A DNA stretch of 64,000 nucleotides from Herbiconiux ginsengi. GTDB lineage: Bacteria > Actinomycetota > Actinomycetes > Actinomycetales > Microbacteriaceae. The notes beneath the pieces are model-generated. The model ran no database searches. It saw nothing but the letters and a program-made list of their open reading frames with translations, and had not been told where the DNA came from. Shown here piece by piece: positions 25,707 through 35,075 of the stretch; position 1 is the first letter of the stretch, and the number at the start of each line of letters is the position of its first letter. The DNA lies in the NCBI RefSeq assembly GCF_900107435.1, contig NZ_FNPZ01000001.1, positions 1,026,960-1,090,959 on the forward strand, written 5' to 3'. Made by a program: the position numbers and the translations under genes.

Positions 25707-25770
25707 GGCGACCGGGCCGGCCGCGGAGGAACGGTGCGGCCGGCCGGGCCGACCCCGCCGCCGGCGGAGC

Positions 25771-26616
25771 TCAGGATTCGCGGGTGATCTCCACGGTCAC
25801 GAAGAGCTGCGAACCGAACGGGCCGGCATAGACACCCCGGAGGGGCGCCACGTCGTTGTAGTCGCGACCGCGGCCGACGATGACGTGGCGCTCCCCGATG
25901 TCGATCGAGTTCGTGGGGTCGAAGCCACGCCAGTCGCCGCAGAACCACTCCACCCAGGCGTGGGACTCGCCGGCGATGGTCTCGCCGATCTCGGCGTCGG
26001 GTTTCGGGTGCAGGTAGCCCGACACGTAGCGCGCCGGGATTCCGACCGAACGCAGGGCGCCGATCGCGATGTGCGTGATGTCCTGACAGACACCGCGCTT
26101 GTCGAGCCAGGCCTCGCGCGAGGTCGACTGCACTCCCGTGACGCCCTGCACATATTCGACCTGGCGACCGATCTCGGCGCAGATCTCGAGGGCGGCATCG
26201 CAGGGAGACGAGTGCTTGGCGGCGATCTCTGCGGCAAGCGCCGCGAGGTCGGGAGACGGCTCGGTCAGCTTCGTCTGCTTGTTCTGCTCCACGTAGGTCG
26301 TCGAGGTAGCCGCGGCATCCGCCAGCAGCGACCAGTCGACCGTGTGCGGCGTATGCGCGCGGTTCCGCACCTCCACGAGGGAGGTGGCCGTGAGCGAGAG
26401 CTCCTTGTGCGGCGTCAGCACCTCGAACGACGACACCCGGGTGCCCCAGTAGTCGACGTAGTTGTGCGAGGAGGAGACCGGCGCGATGTCGAGCGAGGAG
26501 TGCAGCACGAACTGGCCCTCCGACGAGACGGGGAGCATCCGCGCCTCGTTGTAGGAGGCCTGCACCTCGCCTTCGTAGCGATACCCCGTGACGTGCCTGA
26601 TGCGCAACCGGTTCAT
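25771..26616 (-). CDS. Transglutaminase-family protein of the ATP-grasp/alpha-E operon
   Basis: 281 residues. An N-terminal beta domain begins RIRHVTGYRYEGEVQASYNE, typical of bacterial transglutaminase-like proteins. The cysteine-protease-like core has Cys in KRGVCQDITH near residue 163, His in ESHAWVEWF near 203 and Asp in GFDPTNS near 217, so the triad is complete. The ATG overlaps the alpha-E stop by 4 bp. The three-gene set is widely conserved and predicted, not shown, to make or cleave peptide/isopeptide bonds. Confidence 0.88.
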   Translation of the reverse strand: MNRLRIRHVTGYRYEGEVQASYNEARMLPVSSEGQFVLHSSLDIAPVSSSHNYVDYWGTRVSSFEVLTPHKELSLTATSLVEVRNRAHTPHTVDWSLLADAAATSTTYVEQNKQTKLTEPSPDLAALAAEIAAKHSSPCDAALEICAEIGRQVEYVQGVTGVQSTSREAWLDKRGVCQDITHIAIGALRSVGIPARYVSGYLHPKPDAEIGETIAGESHAWVEWFCGDWRGFDPTNSIDIGERHVIVGRGRDYNDVAPLRGVYAGPFGSQLFVTVEITRES

Positions 26617-27545
26617 GCGCTCTCTCCGATCCAGCTCGGAGCCGAGTTCGTGGGGAAGTAGCGCTGCCGCACGGCCTCCGAGGCCGCACTGGTCGCTTCC
26701 TGCACGCCGTCCATGTGACGGGGCAGTTCTTGCAGGATGTCGGTGATCGGGCGGTACTCCAGTTGCGAGCGGATCTGCCCCAGCAGTCGTTGCGCGCTGT
26801 CGGAGGTGCCCACCCGCTCGTTGCGGGGCGCGAGATCGCGCAGGCACTGCTCCGCGCGGGTGACCGAGTAGAGGATCGAGCGCGGGAAGAGGCGGTCGAG
26901 CAGCAGGAACTCCGCCGCATTACGGGCCGACGGCACGCCGCGGTAGGTGCGCAGGTAGGCCTCGTAGGCACCACAGGAACGGAGGATCGTCGTCCACGAC
27001 GGGCCCGACGCCTCGGTGAGCGAGCGGGTCGCGAGCAGGCGCGCGGTCATGTCGGCGCGCTCGATGGAGCGGCCGAGCGTGAAGAAGTGCCAAGCCTCGT
27101 CGCGGCTGGCCGAGGATTCCATGATCCCCACCGCGAGCGCCGAGCGGTCGCGCACCCAGCCGAAGAACTCGTGGGTCTTCTCGGCAGCGACCCGGCGCGG
27201 CATCCGGGCGCGGGTCGTGTTGAGGCACTCCCAGAGCTCGGTCGACACGATCTCGCGCGCCCGCCGCGCGTTCTCGCGGGCGGCCCCGAGCGAGTAGGCG
27301 ATCGACGCGGGATGCGTGCGGTCGACGGCCAGCGTCGCCAGCACGTCGGCGCGGGTGAGCGAGCGGCTGTCATCGGGCACGTCGCTGCCCATCACCGAGA
27401 GGAGCGACCGGCAGGCCAGGTTCTCCTCGATCCACGGGTCTTCGAGCAGCAGCTGCAGGTGCACGTCGAGGATGCGGGCGGTACCGTCGGAGCGCTCGAT
27501 GTAGCGGCCGATCCAGAAGAGCGATTCCGCGATGCGCGAGAGCAT
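26613..27545 (-). CDS. Alpha-E domain protein
   Basis: 310 residues, almost entirely helical, with the family opening MLSRIAESLFWIGRYIER. Further family segments are REIVSTELWECLN and SIERADMTARLL. The start ATG 27545 is chosen because the conserved family sequence begins there and GGGGAG is properly spaced; ATG 27551 overlaps the ATP-grasp stop. Its molecular role is unknown. Fixed association with a permuted ATP-grasp ligase and a transglutaminase suggests a scaffold or partner in peptide modification. Confidence 0.88.
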   Translation of the reverse strand: MLSRIAESLFWIGRYIERSDGTARILDVHLQLLLEDPWIEENLACRSLLSVMGSDVPDDSRSLTRADVLATLAVDRTHPASIAYSLGAARENARRAREIVSTELWECLNTTRARMPRRVAAEKTHEFFGWVRDRSALAVGIMESSASRDEAWHFFTLGRSIERADMTARLLATRSLTEASGPSWTTILRSCGAYEAYLRTYRGVPSARNAAEFLLLDRLFPRSILYSVTRAEQCLRDLAPRNERVGTSDSAQRLLGQIRSQLEYRPITDILQELPRHMDGVQEATSAASEAVRQRYFPTNSAPSWIGESA

Positions 27546-27550
27546 GGCCA

Positions 27551-29233
27551 TCACTCCCCCTCTCCGTGATCTGCTCCGGATGCGGTCGAGGGATGCGCCA
27601 GCGACTGCTGCTGCTGCTGCGCCTGATCCTGATTGCGCGGCCGGTCTTCCGGCGAGTGGTCGGGCTGGTGCCCCACGATCGCGACCGACTGCGTGTTCGC
27701 CGCCTGCTCGGCGACGAGCCCTTGGATGTTGTGCCCGTCGGTCGACGACGACAGCGGATCCTGCCCCACCACCCAGGTGTCCTTCGACCCGCCGCCCTGC
27801 GAGCTGTTCACCACGAGCTGGCCCTCGGGGAGCGCCACTCGCGTGAGTCCGCCCGGAAGCACCCAGATGTCGCTGCCGTCGTTCACGGCGAAGGGGCGCA
27901 GGTCGGCGTGCCGCGGGCGCATCCCGTCTTCGACGAGGGTCGGAATGGTGGAGAGCTGCACCACGGGTTGCGCGATCCAGCCACGTGGGTCGTCGATCAG
28001 CCGGGCTCGCAGGGTCTCGAGCTCCTTCGGCGACGCATCCGGCCCCACCACGAGGCCCTTACCGCCGGAGCCGTCGACTGGCTTCACGACGAGTTCGTCG
28101 AGCCGGTCGAGCACCTCTTCGAGCGCTCCCGGGTCTTCGAGCCGCCAGGTGTCGACGTTCGGGATGATCGCGTCCTCGCCCAGGTAGTAGCGGATGAGGT
28201 CGGGCAGATAGGTGTAGACGAGCTTGTCGTCGGCGACCCCGTTGCCCACCGCGTTCGCGATGGTGACGTTGCCGAGACGCGCGGCGAGTAGCAGCCCGGG
28301 GGAGCCGAGCATCGAGTCGGCCCGGAACTGCAGGGGGTCGATGAACTCGTCGTCGACCCGGCGATAGATCACGTCGACGCGGGTCGGACCGGCCGTGGTG
28401 CGCATCCACACCCGCCCGCCCGAGCAGAACAGGTCGCGCCCCTCCACGAGTTCGACGCCCATCAGGCGCGCCAGCAGGGTGTGCTCGAAGTAGGCCGAGT
28501 TGTAGACGCCGGGCGTCAGCACGACCACGGTGGGGTCGTCGACCCCGGAGGGAGCGGATGCGCGCAGCGCCTGCAGGAGCTTGTTCGGGTAGTCACCCAC
28601 CGGCCGCACCCGCATCGAGACGAAGAGCTCGGGCAGCGTCTGCGCCATCACGCGGCGGTTCGAGATGACGTACGAGACGCCCGACGGCACACGCACGTTG
28701 TCTTCGAGCACCCGCCAGGCGCCCTTCTCGTCGCGGATGAGGTCGATCCCGGAGACCTGGATGCGCACGTTGTTCGGCGACACGATGCCCGCCGCCTCGC
28801 GGTGGAAGTGGTTCGACGAGCTGATGAGTCCGGCCGGGATGACGCCGTCACGCACGGCGGCCTGCGACCCGTAGATGTCGGCGAGGAAGGCTTCGAGTGC
28901 CCGCACGCGCTGCTTGATGCCGGCCTCGACGTCGACCCACTCGCTCTGCGCGATCACGCGCGGCACGGCGTCGAGCGGAAAGGGGCGCTCCTCGCCGGCG
29001 AAGTCGAAGGTGACACCCTGGGCGAGGTAGGAGCTCGCGAGCGCATCCGTGCGCCCTCGCAGCTCCTCCTGGGTCATCTTGGCGAGCGCGTTGTAGATGT
29101 CTTTGTAGGCGGCTCGCGCATCCACCGGGTCGTGCGACTTCGGTTCGGGGAACATCTCGTCCCACGGAGAGGCGGCGCCGCGCCGTGTTCTCGGCAGGAG
29201 GGTGGCGCCGTAGCCGTCGAACAGGTCAACCAT
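27551..29233 (-). CDS. Circularly permuted type-2 ATP-grasp protein
   Basis: 560 residues. Family motifs include WDEMFPEP near residue 30, [14 protein letters not shown] near 190, [10 protein letters not shown], the nucleotide-binding [17 protein letters not shown] near residue 385 and [13 protein letters not shown] near 465. The last 50 residues are a low-complexity Gln/His-rich tail (QDQAQQQQQ). ATP-grasp enzymes ligate a carboxylate to an amine through acyl phosphate; the substrate here is unknown. ATG 29233 follows TAGGCT by 7 nt with no ribosome site, so the operon is probably leaderless. Confidence 0.9.
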   Translation of the reverse strand: MVDLFDGYGATLLPRTRRGAASPWDEMFPEPKSHDPVDARAAYKDIYNALAKMTQEELRGRTDALASSYLAQGVTFDFAGEERPFPLDAVPRVIAQSEWVDVEAGIKQRVRALEAFLADIYGSQAAVRDGVIPAGLISSSNHFHREAAGIVSPNNVRIQVSGIDLIRDEKGAWRVLEDNVRVPSGVSYVISNRRVMAQTLPELFVSMRVRPVGDYPNKLLQALRASAPSGVDDPTVVVLTPGVYNSAYFEHTLLARLMGVELVEGRDLFCSGGRVWMRTTAGPTRVDVIYRRVDDEFIDPLQFRADSMLGSPGLLLAARLGNVTIANAVGNGVADDKLVYTYLPDLIRYYLGEDAIIPNVDTWRLEDPGALEEVLDRLDELVVKPVDGSGGKGLVVGPDASPKELETLRARLIDDPRGWIAQPVVQLSTIPTLVEDGMRPRHADLRPFAVNDGSDIWVLPGGLTRVALPEGQLVVNSSQGGGSKDTWVVGQDPLSSSTDGHNIQGLVAEQAANTQSVAIVGHQPDHSPEDRPRNQDQAQQQQQSLAHPSTASGADHGEGE

Positions 29234-29292
29234 GCGTGCGAGCCTACTGTGGTGGTGTTGCGGCGGTGTTTCCGGAGTATGGCGCGAATGCC

Positions 29293-30303
29293 CTATGGCC
29301 GCGAGGTCGACTCCCGCACGATCAGCTCGGGCTGGAACACCACGTGCCGGAAGTCGGTGCTCCGGGGCGCATCGATCTCGGCCATCAGCAGCTCGGTGGC
29401 CGTGCGCCCCATCTCCCAAGCCGGCTGGCGGATCGAGGAGATCGGGATGGCGGCGTTCGCGGCGAAATAGATGTCGTCATAGCCGATGATCGCGATGTCG
29501 TCAGGCACCCGCGCGCCGGCGTGCGTGAGGGCTTGCAACACCCCGAGCGCGATCAGGTCGTTGGCAGCGAACACCGCATCAGGCCGCTCGGCCGGCGGCA
29601 GCGCGAGCAACTGCTCGGCGCCCACCCGGCCGGCATCGGCTCGCATCGAGTCGAGTTCGAGGATGCGCAGGGGCACGGCTCCGTGCTCGCGAATCGCATC
29701 CTGCGCCCCGCCGGAGCGTTGCGCGACCTGCAGCACAGCGCGCGGGCCGCCGACGAAGGCGATCCGGGTGCGGCCGACCTCGAGGAGGTGCTCGGCGGCG
29801 ATCTGTCCGCCTCGGTAGTCGTCGACCGAGACCGAGCTGAAGCTGCGGGCGTTCTCGTGGCGGTCGACCAGAACGACGGGTGAGCCGCGCTCGCGCAAGC
29901 GCTCGAGTCGGGTGAGCACATTGCCCACCGGCGTGATGAGGAGCCCCGCCACGCGCTGCTCCTCGAACAGGTCGAGATAACTCAACTCGCGGCTGGCGCT
30001 CTCGCCACTGTTGCCGAGGATGAGCGAGCGGTTGAAGGTCGTCAGCGTGTCCTCGACGCCCCGAGCGATGTCGGTGAAGAAGGGGTTGCTGACATCCAGC
30101 ACCATGATGCCGACGGTGCGACTCTGGCCGACCCTCAGCTGGCGCGCGGCGTCGTTGCGGATGAAGCCGAGTTTGTCGATGGCGTCGAGCACACGCTTCG
30201 CGGTGTCGGGCGCGACGGGCTTGGACTGGTTGAGCACGTTGGAGACGGTGCCCACGGAGACCCCGGCGAGCGCTGCGACGTCGCGGACGTTGGCTGTTGC
30301 CAT
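29293..30303 (-). CDS. LacI-family transcriptional regulator of the rhamnose genes
   Basis: 336 residues. N-terminal helix-turn-helix VRDVAALAGVSVGTVSNVLN plus the hinge segment AARQLRVGQSRTVG, then a periplasmic-binding-protein-like domain ending DFRHVVFQPELIVRES. ATG 30303 has GAGGTG upstream. It is divergent from rhaM-rhaI across a promoter with two LacI-like palindromes (30354-30366 and 30433-30444), so repression of rhaMI relieved by a rhamnose-pathway sugar is the simple model. Which metabolite acts is unknown. Confidence 0.87.
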   Translation of the reverse strand: MATANVRDVAALAGVSVGTVSNVLNQSKPVAPDTAKRVLDAIDKLGFIRNDAARQLRVGQSRTVGIMVLDVSNPFFTDIARGVEDTLTTFNRSLILGNSGESASRELSYLDLFEEQRVAGLLITPVGNVLTRLERLRERGSPVVLVDRHENARSFSSVSVDDYRGGQIAAEHLLEVGRTRIAFVGGPRAVLQVAQRSGGAQDAIREHGAVPLRILELDSMRADAGRVGAEQLLALPPAERPDAVFAANDLIALGVLQALTHAGARVPDDIAIIGYDDIYFAANAAIPISSIRQPAWEMGRTATELLMAEIDAPRSTDFRHVVFQPELIVRESTSRP

Positions 30304-30353
30304 ACTCACCTCACCGTGGCCGTTGAGTGCGGAGCGCCGCGATCACCAGCCGA

Positions 30354-30366
30354 TTCGAACGTTTCA
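30354..30366. promoter_or_regulatory. LacI-type operator candidate 1
   Basis: TTCGAACGTTTCA is an imperfect palindrome around a central CG, the layout of LacI/GalR operators. It lies about 50 bp upstream of the LacI start and just upstream of the rhaM promoter. Confidence 0.5.
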
Positions 30367-30388
30367 CGACAATAGCGCGAAATCGGGA

Positions 30389-30418
30389 TTGACGGGCCGA
30401 TCATTGGTGTCCTAGTCT
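30389..30418 (+). promoter_or_regulatory. rhaM-rhaI promoter
   Basis: TTGACG at 30389-30394 and TAGTCT at 30413-30418 are separated by 18 bp, a good sigma-70 match. Transcription would start near 30425, leaving a 5' leader of about 50 nt before rhaM. Confidence 0.6.
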
Positions 30419-30432
30419 GAGTGGGCCATCGG

Positions 30433-30444
30433 TAAAACGATTCA
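30433..30444. promoter_or_regulatory. LacI-type operator candidate 2
   Basis: TAAAACGATTCA has the AAnCGnTT core of LacI/GalR sites. It lies just after the predicted transcription start, an ideal repression position. Confidence 0.55.
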
Positions 30445-30473
30445 ATACACGACAGGAAACGCAGGTCAGATCA

Positions 30474-30821
30474 ATGCCGATCACCGGTCCGACGCAGCGA
30501 GTCTGCTTCCAGCTCCAGGTGAGACGCGAGCGGATCGCCGAGTACACGGCCCGCCACGCCGCGATCTGGCCCGAGATGGCCACCGCTTTGAAAGAGTCGG
30601 GCTGGAACAACTACTCCCTCTTCCTGCGCGACGACGGACTGTTGATCGGGTACTTCGAGACCGCATCCCTCGAGGATGCGCAGGCTCGCATGGCCGCCAC
30701 AGAGGTGAACGCCCGCTGGCAGGCCGAGATGAGCGAGTTCTTCGTCGATCTCGACGGAGCACCCGACACCGGATTCCTCCAGCTGACCGAGGTGTTCCAC
30801 CTCGAAGACCAGCTCGCCTGA
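30474..30821 (+). CDS. rhaM: L-rhamnose mutarotase
   Basis: 115 residues, close to the usual 104-115. The ferredoxin-like dimer fold is indicated by RVCFQLQVRRERIAEY, the conserved RHAAIWPEM and NNYSLFLRDDGLLIGYFE. It interconverts alpha and beta L-rhamnose before isomerisation. First gene of the rhaM-rhaI operon, 39 bp before rhaI. Confidence 0.92.
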   Translation: MPITGPTQRVCFQLQVRRERIAEYTARHAAIWPEMATALKESGWNNYSLFLRDDGLLIGYFETASLEDAQARMAATEVNARWQAEMSEFFVDLDGAPDTGFLQLTEVFHLEDQLA

Positions 30822-30860
30822 CCATCCGACAACCCACCCCCACCACGAAAGAGAATTCCC

Positions 30861-32027
30861 ATGGTGCAGTTCAGCGACATCGCGTCCGAGCTCGAGCGTC
30901 AAGCGATCGAGCTGCCTTCCTGGGCGTTCGGCAACTCGGGCACCCGCTTCAAGGTCTTCGGCACCCCGGGCACGCCCCGCACGCCCGAAGAGAAGATCGC
31001 AGATGCGGCCCAGGTCAACAAGTACACCGGCCTCGCACCGAAGGTCGCCCTGCACATCCCGTGGGACAAGGTCGAGAACTACTCGGCGCTGCGCTCCTAC
31101 GCCAACGACCTCGGTGTCGACCTCGGCACCGTGAACTCGAACACCTTCCAAGACGAGGCCTACAAGTTCGGCTCACTCACCTCGAGCGACAAGGCGACCC
31201 GCCAGAAGGCGATCGACCACCACCTCGAGTGCATCGACATCATGCACCTCACCGGCTCGCAGGATCTCAAGATCTGGCTCGCCGACGGCACGAACTACCC
31301 CGGTCAGGGCGACATCCGTTCGCGTCAGGACTGGCTGGCCGAGTCGCTCTCGACGATCTACGACGCTCTCGGGGAATCGCAGCGGCTCGTGCTCGAGTAC
31401 AAGTTCTTCGAGCCGGCGTTTTACCACACGGATGTCCCGGACTGGGGTACCTCCTACGCCCACGTCTCGGCGCTCGGCGACCGCGCCTTCGTGTGCCTCG
31501 ACACCGGGCACCACGCGCCCGGAACCAACATCGAGTTCATCGTGGCGCAACTGCTGCGCCTCGGAAAGCTCGGCTCCTTCGACTTCAACTCGCGCTTCTA
31601 CGCCGACGACGACCTCATCGTGGGGGCGGCCGATCCGTTCCAGCTGTTCCGCATCCTCTTCGAAGTGGTGCGCGGCGGCGGCTACGCGGTCGACTCGCCG
31701 GTGGCGTTCATGCTCGACCAGTGCCACAACGTCGAGGAGAAGATCGTGGGCCAGATGCGCTCGGTGCTCAACGTGCAGGAGATGACGGCGCGCGCGTTGC
31801 TCGTCGACCGCGCGGCGCTCCTCGCGGCGCAGAACGAGAACGACGTGCTCGGCGCCAACGGCATCCTGATGGACGCCTTCTACACCGATGTGCGGCCGTC
31901 GCTGGCTTCCTGGCGCGAGTCGCGCGGACTGCCGGGCGACCCGATCGCCGCGTTCAAGGCATCCGGCTACCAGGAGCAGATCGTGGCCGAGCGCGTCGGC
32001 GGCGCTCAGGCGAGCTGGGGCGCGTAA
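30861..32027 (+). CDS. rhaI: L-rhamnose isomerase, RhaI (Pseudomonas/Arthrobacter) type
   Basis: 388 residues, TIM barrel of the sugar-isomerase family rather than the longer E. coli RhaA type. Metal and catalytic regions are visible in LVLEYKFFEPAFYHTD, FVCLDTGHHAPGTN and FDFNSRFYADDDL. It converts L-rhamnose to L-rhamnulose. It follows rhaM and is followed by a strong terminator. Confidence 0.92.
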   Translation: MVQFSDIASELERQAIELPSWAFGNSGTRFKVFGTPGTPRTPEEKIADAAQVNKYTGLAPKVALHIPWDKVENYSALRSYANDLGVDLGTVNSNTFQDEAYKFGSLTSSDKATRQKAIDHHLECIDIMHLTGSQDLKIWLADGTNYPGQGDIRSRQDWLAESLSTIYDALGESQRLVLEYKFFEPAFYHTDVPDWGTSYAHVSALGDRAFVCLDTGHHAPGTNIEFIVAQLLRLGKLGSFDFNSRFYADDDLIVGAADPFQLFRILFEVVRGGGYAVDSPVAFMLDQCHNVEEKIVGQMRSVLNVQEMTARALLVDRAALLAAQNENDVLGANGILMDAFYTDVRPSLASWRESRGLPGDPIAAFKASGYQEQIVAERVGGAQASWGA

Positions 32028-32047
32028 CCGCGCTCCCCTCGGCAGGT

Positions 32048-32089
32048 TTGCGGCCCGGGACCCCTGGTGGTGGGTGTCCCGGGCCGCAA
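32048..32089 (+). terminator. Rho-independent-like terminator after rhaI
   Basis: TTGCGGCCCGGGAC at 32048-32061 pairs perfectly with 32076-32089, a 14-bp stem with a 14-nt loop. The following sequence is TTCGTTG, only weakly U-rich. A weaker inverted repeat, CCGCACG/CGTGCGG, sits at 32131-32137 and 32173-32179 in the same gap. Confidence 0.75.
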
Positions 32090-32224
32090 TTCGTTGCGCG
32101 CTCCGCGCCGCTCCGCCCCTCTGCGCTCACCCGCACGTTTTCGCAGAATGCGGGCGACGGGATGCGCCAAAGCGTGCGGATGAACGGCGATCGGCGGCGG
32201 GTGGGGGTGCCGTAGGGTCGAGGG

Positions 32225-33172
32225 GTGATGGAGGAGCGGATGCGCGCGGGCGGCGCTGCGGCGAGCGCCGGTAGCGCGGCTCGATCGACGGCGGCCCGCC
32301 GGCGCACCGCGGGCGCGGCGACTCAGCTCGGCACCGAAGTGAGCATCAACCTCGGCTCGGCCCTCGCCGGCCTCGTGATCCCGATCGTAGGAGCACCCGT
32401 CGTGGTGGCCGCCCGGCAGCTGGTGATGGCCGCCGCAGTCCTGCCGTTCTACCGCCCGAGGCGGTCGGAGCTCACCTGGCGGCGACTCTGGCCGGCGATC
32501 GCCCTCGGCGTCGCGCTGGCGGTCATGAACCTCTCGTTCTACCAGGCGGTGCATCTGCTCGGCCTCGGCATCGCCGCGACGATCGAGTTCCTCGGCCCGC
32601 TCACGCTGGCGCTCGTCACCTCCCGCCGCCTCCTCGACGTGATCTGCGCCGTCGCCGCCGGCGGCGGCGTGTTCCTGCTCACCGGGTTCGACGGCACGGT
32701 CGACGTCTGGGGAATCGCGCTCGCGCTCACGGCCGCCGCCGCCTGGGCGGCCTACATCGTGCTCACGCGCCGGGTCGCGACCCGGCTGCCCGGTCTCGAA
32801 GGGCTGACCGTCGCGGGCATCGTGAGTCTCGTCATCCTGCTGCCGCTCGCGGTCGCCACCGTGGATGTCACGGTGATCGACGGGCGCGTGCTCGCGCTGC
32901 TGGTGGGCGTGGGCATCCTGTCGTCGGCGCTGCCCTACAGTCTCGACACCTTCATCCTGCGACGGATCACCCCCCGCCTCTACGCCATCATCACGGCATT
33001 CGGCCCGGTCGTGGCGGCGGTCTTCGGGTGGCTCATCCTGAGCGAACAGTTCACCGTGCTCGAGGTCGTGGCCATCGCGATCGTCTGCGTGGCGGCCGGG
33101 ACCGCGATCGCCACCCAACGCGACCGCGGCCCGAAGCCCGACCTCGAGCACGTCGCCGAGATCACCCCCTGA
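32225..33172 (+). CDS. EamA-family (RhtA-like) drug/metabolite transporter
   Basis: 315 residues with ten hydrophobic segments in two EamA halves. Recognisable parts are NLSFYQAVHLLGLGIAATIE and the final YAIITAFGPVVAAVFGWLIL, as in RhtA threonine/homoserine exporters. GTG 32225 lies exactly 6 nt after TAGGGT, favouring a leaderless start; ATG 32228 and ATG 32240 (with GGAGG before it) are alternatives. Substrate unknown. Its stop directly abuts the stop of the convergent lipoprotein gene. Confidence 0.85.
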   Translation: MMEERMRAGGAAASAGSAARSTAARRRTAGAATQLGTEVSINLGSALAGLVIPIVGAPVVVAARQLVMAAAVLPFYRPRRSELTWRRLWPAIALGVALAVMNLSFYQAVHLLGLGIAATIEFLGPLTLALVTSRRLLDVICAVAAGGGVFLLTGFDGTVDVWGIALALTAAAAWAAYIVLTRRVATRLPGLEGLTVAGIVSLVILLPLAVATVDVTVIDGRVLALLVGVGILSSALPYSLDTFILRRITPRLYAIITAFGPVVAAVFGWLILSEQFTVLEVVAIAIVCVAAGTAIATQRDRGPKPDLEHVAEITP

Positions 33173-34357
33173 TCAGAAGCCGATGGACGGATCGATGAAC
33201 TCGTTCGTGACGATGTCGTCCGGCGTGAGTCCATCGGCAGGCGGCGCGCCCAGATCGGTGAACAGCGGCGTCGTGATGTCGATGATCTTCTGCACCCGCT
33301 CGAGGTCGAAGTTGCCGACGGTGTCATCTGGCCCATTACCCACGAGGCCCAGATCCTTCTGCGCCTTCACCGAGTACGCAGCCACACCGGGGGTGTACAC
33401 CCAACCGTTGTCGAACTCGTCCACGGCCTTGAGGATCAGGTCGTTGGTGGCCGTCGGGTCGGAGTAATACTCCACCGTGGCCTGCTGGATGACCGGCACC
33501 AGCTTCGTGAGACAGGGCGAGAGGTCATCGAGGTCGCCGGTGCGCACCGAGAGCGCCGAGGCGTAGATCGGGTACCCGGCATCGTGGATCAGCTGGAACG
33601 CCACCGGCTTGCCCCATTCGGGCAACTCGTTCTCGTAGACATAGGGCTCCACGGTGGCGAAGCCCTGCTGGGCGTCGGCGCCGTCGGCGGCCACGAAGCT
33701 TGCCGGCGTTCCGTCGTACCCGCCGTCGACGTGCGACGCCGGCAGGATGCCGCTGCCCATCAGGTACTCCATGTACGCCGAGCCGCCGAAGTAGCGCACG
33801 AAAGCATCCGTCTTGCCGAGGTCGGCGATGGTCTTCACGTCGGGGTAGGTCGCCGGATCCCACATGATGATCTGCGGACCGACCTCGAACGGCGCGAACA
33901 CGGCCGTGGTGGGCATGTCGGCCGAGAGCTGCACGGCCTCGTCGGTGTTGGCGTAGCCGAGCGTGATGTCGGGGTCGGCGTACTGCTGGCTGGTGACGGT
34001 CTGGAAGCCGATCGCGGGGCCGCCGGAGCGCACTTCCACGTTCACTCCGGTGTACTCACCGCTCGCGAACAACGGCCCTGAGACCGCCTTCGTCGTGGCG
34101 TCGATCGTGGCGTCGGGCCCGATCAGTTGGTAGAGGTTGCCCTGTTCGGCCTCGGGGTTCCAATCGGTCTGGATCACCACGGTCGCCGGGCACACGCCGG
34201 AGAGGTCGACGGAGCCGATGGTGAGGTCGGACGCGGAGCCGGAAGCCGAGCCGGAGCCCGCCGCCCCGGCGGCGCATCCGCTGAACGAGGCGACCGTGGC
34301 GAACAACGCGCCGGCTGCGAGGGTGGATCGGATGAGAGTGGATCGGGTGCGGGGCAT
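33173..34357 (-). CDS. ABC-type substrate-binding lipoprotein (NMT1/THI5-like)
   Basis: 394 residues. A lipoprotein signal peptide (MPRTRSTLIRSTLAAGALF) ends in the lipobox FSGC with the lipidated Cys at about residue 28. The mature part is a periplasmic-binding protein type 2 with VVIQTDWNPEAEQGNLYQ at the start, typical of the NMT1 group that binds taurine, nitriles or pyrimidine precursors. No permease or ATPase gene is in the window. It is last in an operon with a flavin reductase and a DUF1989 protein. Confidence 0.82.
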   Translation of the reverse strand: MPRTRSTLIRSTLAAGALFATVASFSGCAAGAAGSGSASGSASDLTIGSVDLSGVCPATVVIQTDWNPEAEQGNLYQLIGPDATIDATTKAVSGPLFASGEYTGVNVEVRSGGPAIGFQTVTSQQYADPDITLGYANTDEAVQLSADMPTTAVFAPFEVGPQIIMWDPATYPDVKTIADLGKTDAFVRYFGGSAYMEYLMGSGILPASHVDGGYDGTPASFVAADGADAQQGFATVEPYVYENELPEWGKPVAFQLIHDAGYPIYASALSVRTGDLDDLSPCLTKLVPVIQQATVEYYSDPTATNDLILKAVDEFDNGWVYTPGVAAYSVKAQKDLGLVGNGPDDTVGNFDLERVQKIIDITTPLFTDLGAPPADGLTPDDIVTNEFIDPSIGF

Positions 34358-34451
34358 GGCATCTCCTTCGGTGAGGGGCGGATGGTGCGGGACGGACGGT
34401 GCGGGACGTGCGGATGTGGGATGTGGGACGAATCGGGGCGAGGCGGCCCCG

Positions 34452-35075
34452 TCAGAGCTCGTCGACGGCGGTGGAGACGGGCGCGCCGCGCAGCGTGAAG
34501 CGGTCACGGGTCGTGGTGTAGAAACTCGCGCCGAAGCGGGCGACGGGAGCGTAGTCGGCCAACCGCACGCGCCAAGCCTCGGTGTCGACGAGGTCGTCCC
34601 GGGTGTGGAGCGAGACGATCCGGCCGATGAAGATCTCGCGACTGGTCGTGTCGATCTTCTCGTGCAACACGCACTCGAATGCCACGGGCGCCGCCGCGAC
34701 GGTCGGAGGCGCGACGACGAGCGAGGCGCGCGTCGACAGACCCACCGCATCCAGTTCGCTGATGCCGTGCGGCAGCGAGTCGCTGCACCGATCGGCCGCT
34801 TCGGCCAGCTCCTCGTCGACCATGTGCACGACGAATTCCCCGCTCGCGTCGATGTTGCGGGCGGTGTCACGTCGGGCATCCGCTGATCGATTGAGGCTGA
34901 TGAGCAGCAGAGGCGGCTCCTCGCCGAGCATGCAGAACATGCTGAACGGCGCCGCGTTCACCACCCCGCTTCGGTCGAGGGTGGTGACGAAGGCGATGGG
35001 CCGGGGCACGATCAACGAGGCCATCAACTTGTAGCGCGCGTAGTCGTCGATCGCGCCGAAGTCGATGTCAGGCAC
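34452..35075 (-). CDS. Flavin reductase-like FMN-binding protein
   Basis: 207 residues of the DIM6/NTAB flavoprotein family. RYKLMASLIVPRPIAFVTT at the N-terminus, NAAPFSMFCMLGEEPPLLL near residue 45 and VAFECVLHEKI near 130 form the split-barrel FMN site. GTG 35075 overlaps the DUF1989 stop by 8 bp, so translation is coupled; the longer upstream reading is rejected for that reason. It could supply reduced flavin or act directly on a substrate of this operon. The 94-bp gap to the lipoprotein gene shows nothing obvious. Confidence 0.82.
   Translation of the reverse strand: MPDIDFGAIDDYARYKLMASLIVPRPIAFVTTLDRSGVVNAAPFSMFCMLGEEPPLLLISLNRSADARRDTARNIDASGEFVVHMVDEELAEAADRCSDSLPHGISELDAVGLSTRASLVVAPPTVAAAPVAFECVLHEKIDTTSREIFIGRIVSLHTRDDLVDTEAWRVRLADYAPVARFGASFYTTTRDRFTLRGAPVSTAVDEL

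Noticed and set aside
22349-25831. A 1160-codon open frame on the + strand
   Set aside because: It is antisense to two good hydrolase genes and out of frame with the CWB2 gene; its product is Arg/Gly/His-rich low complexity, typical of high-GC shadow frames.
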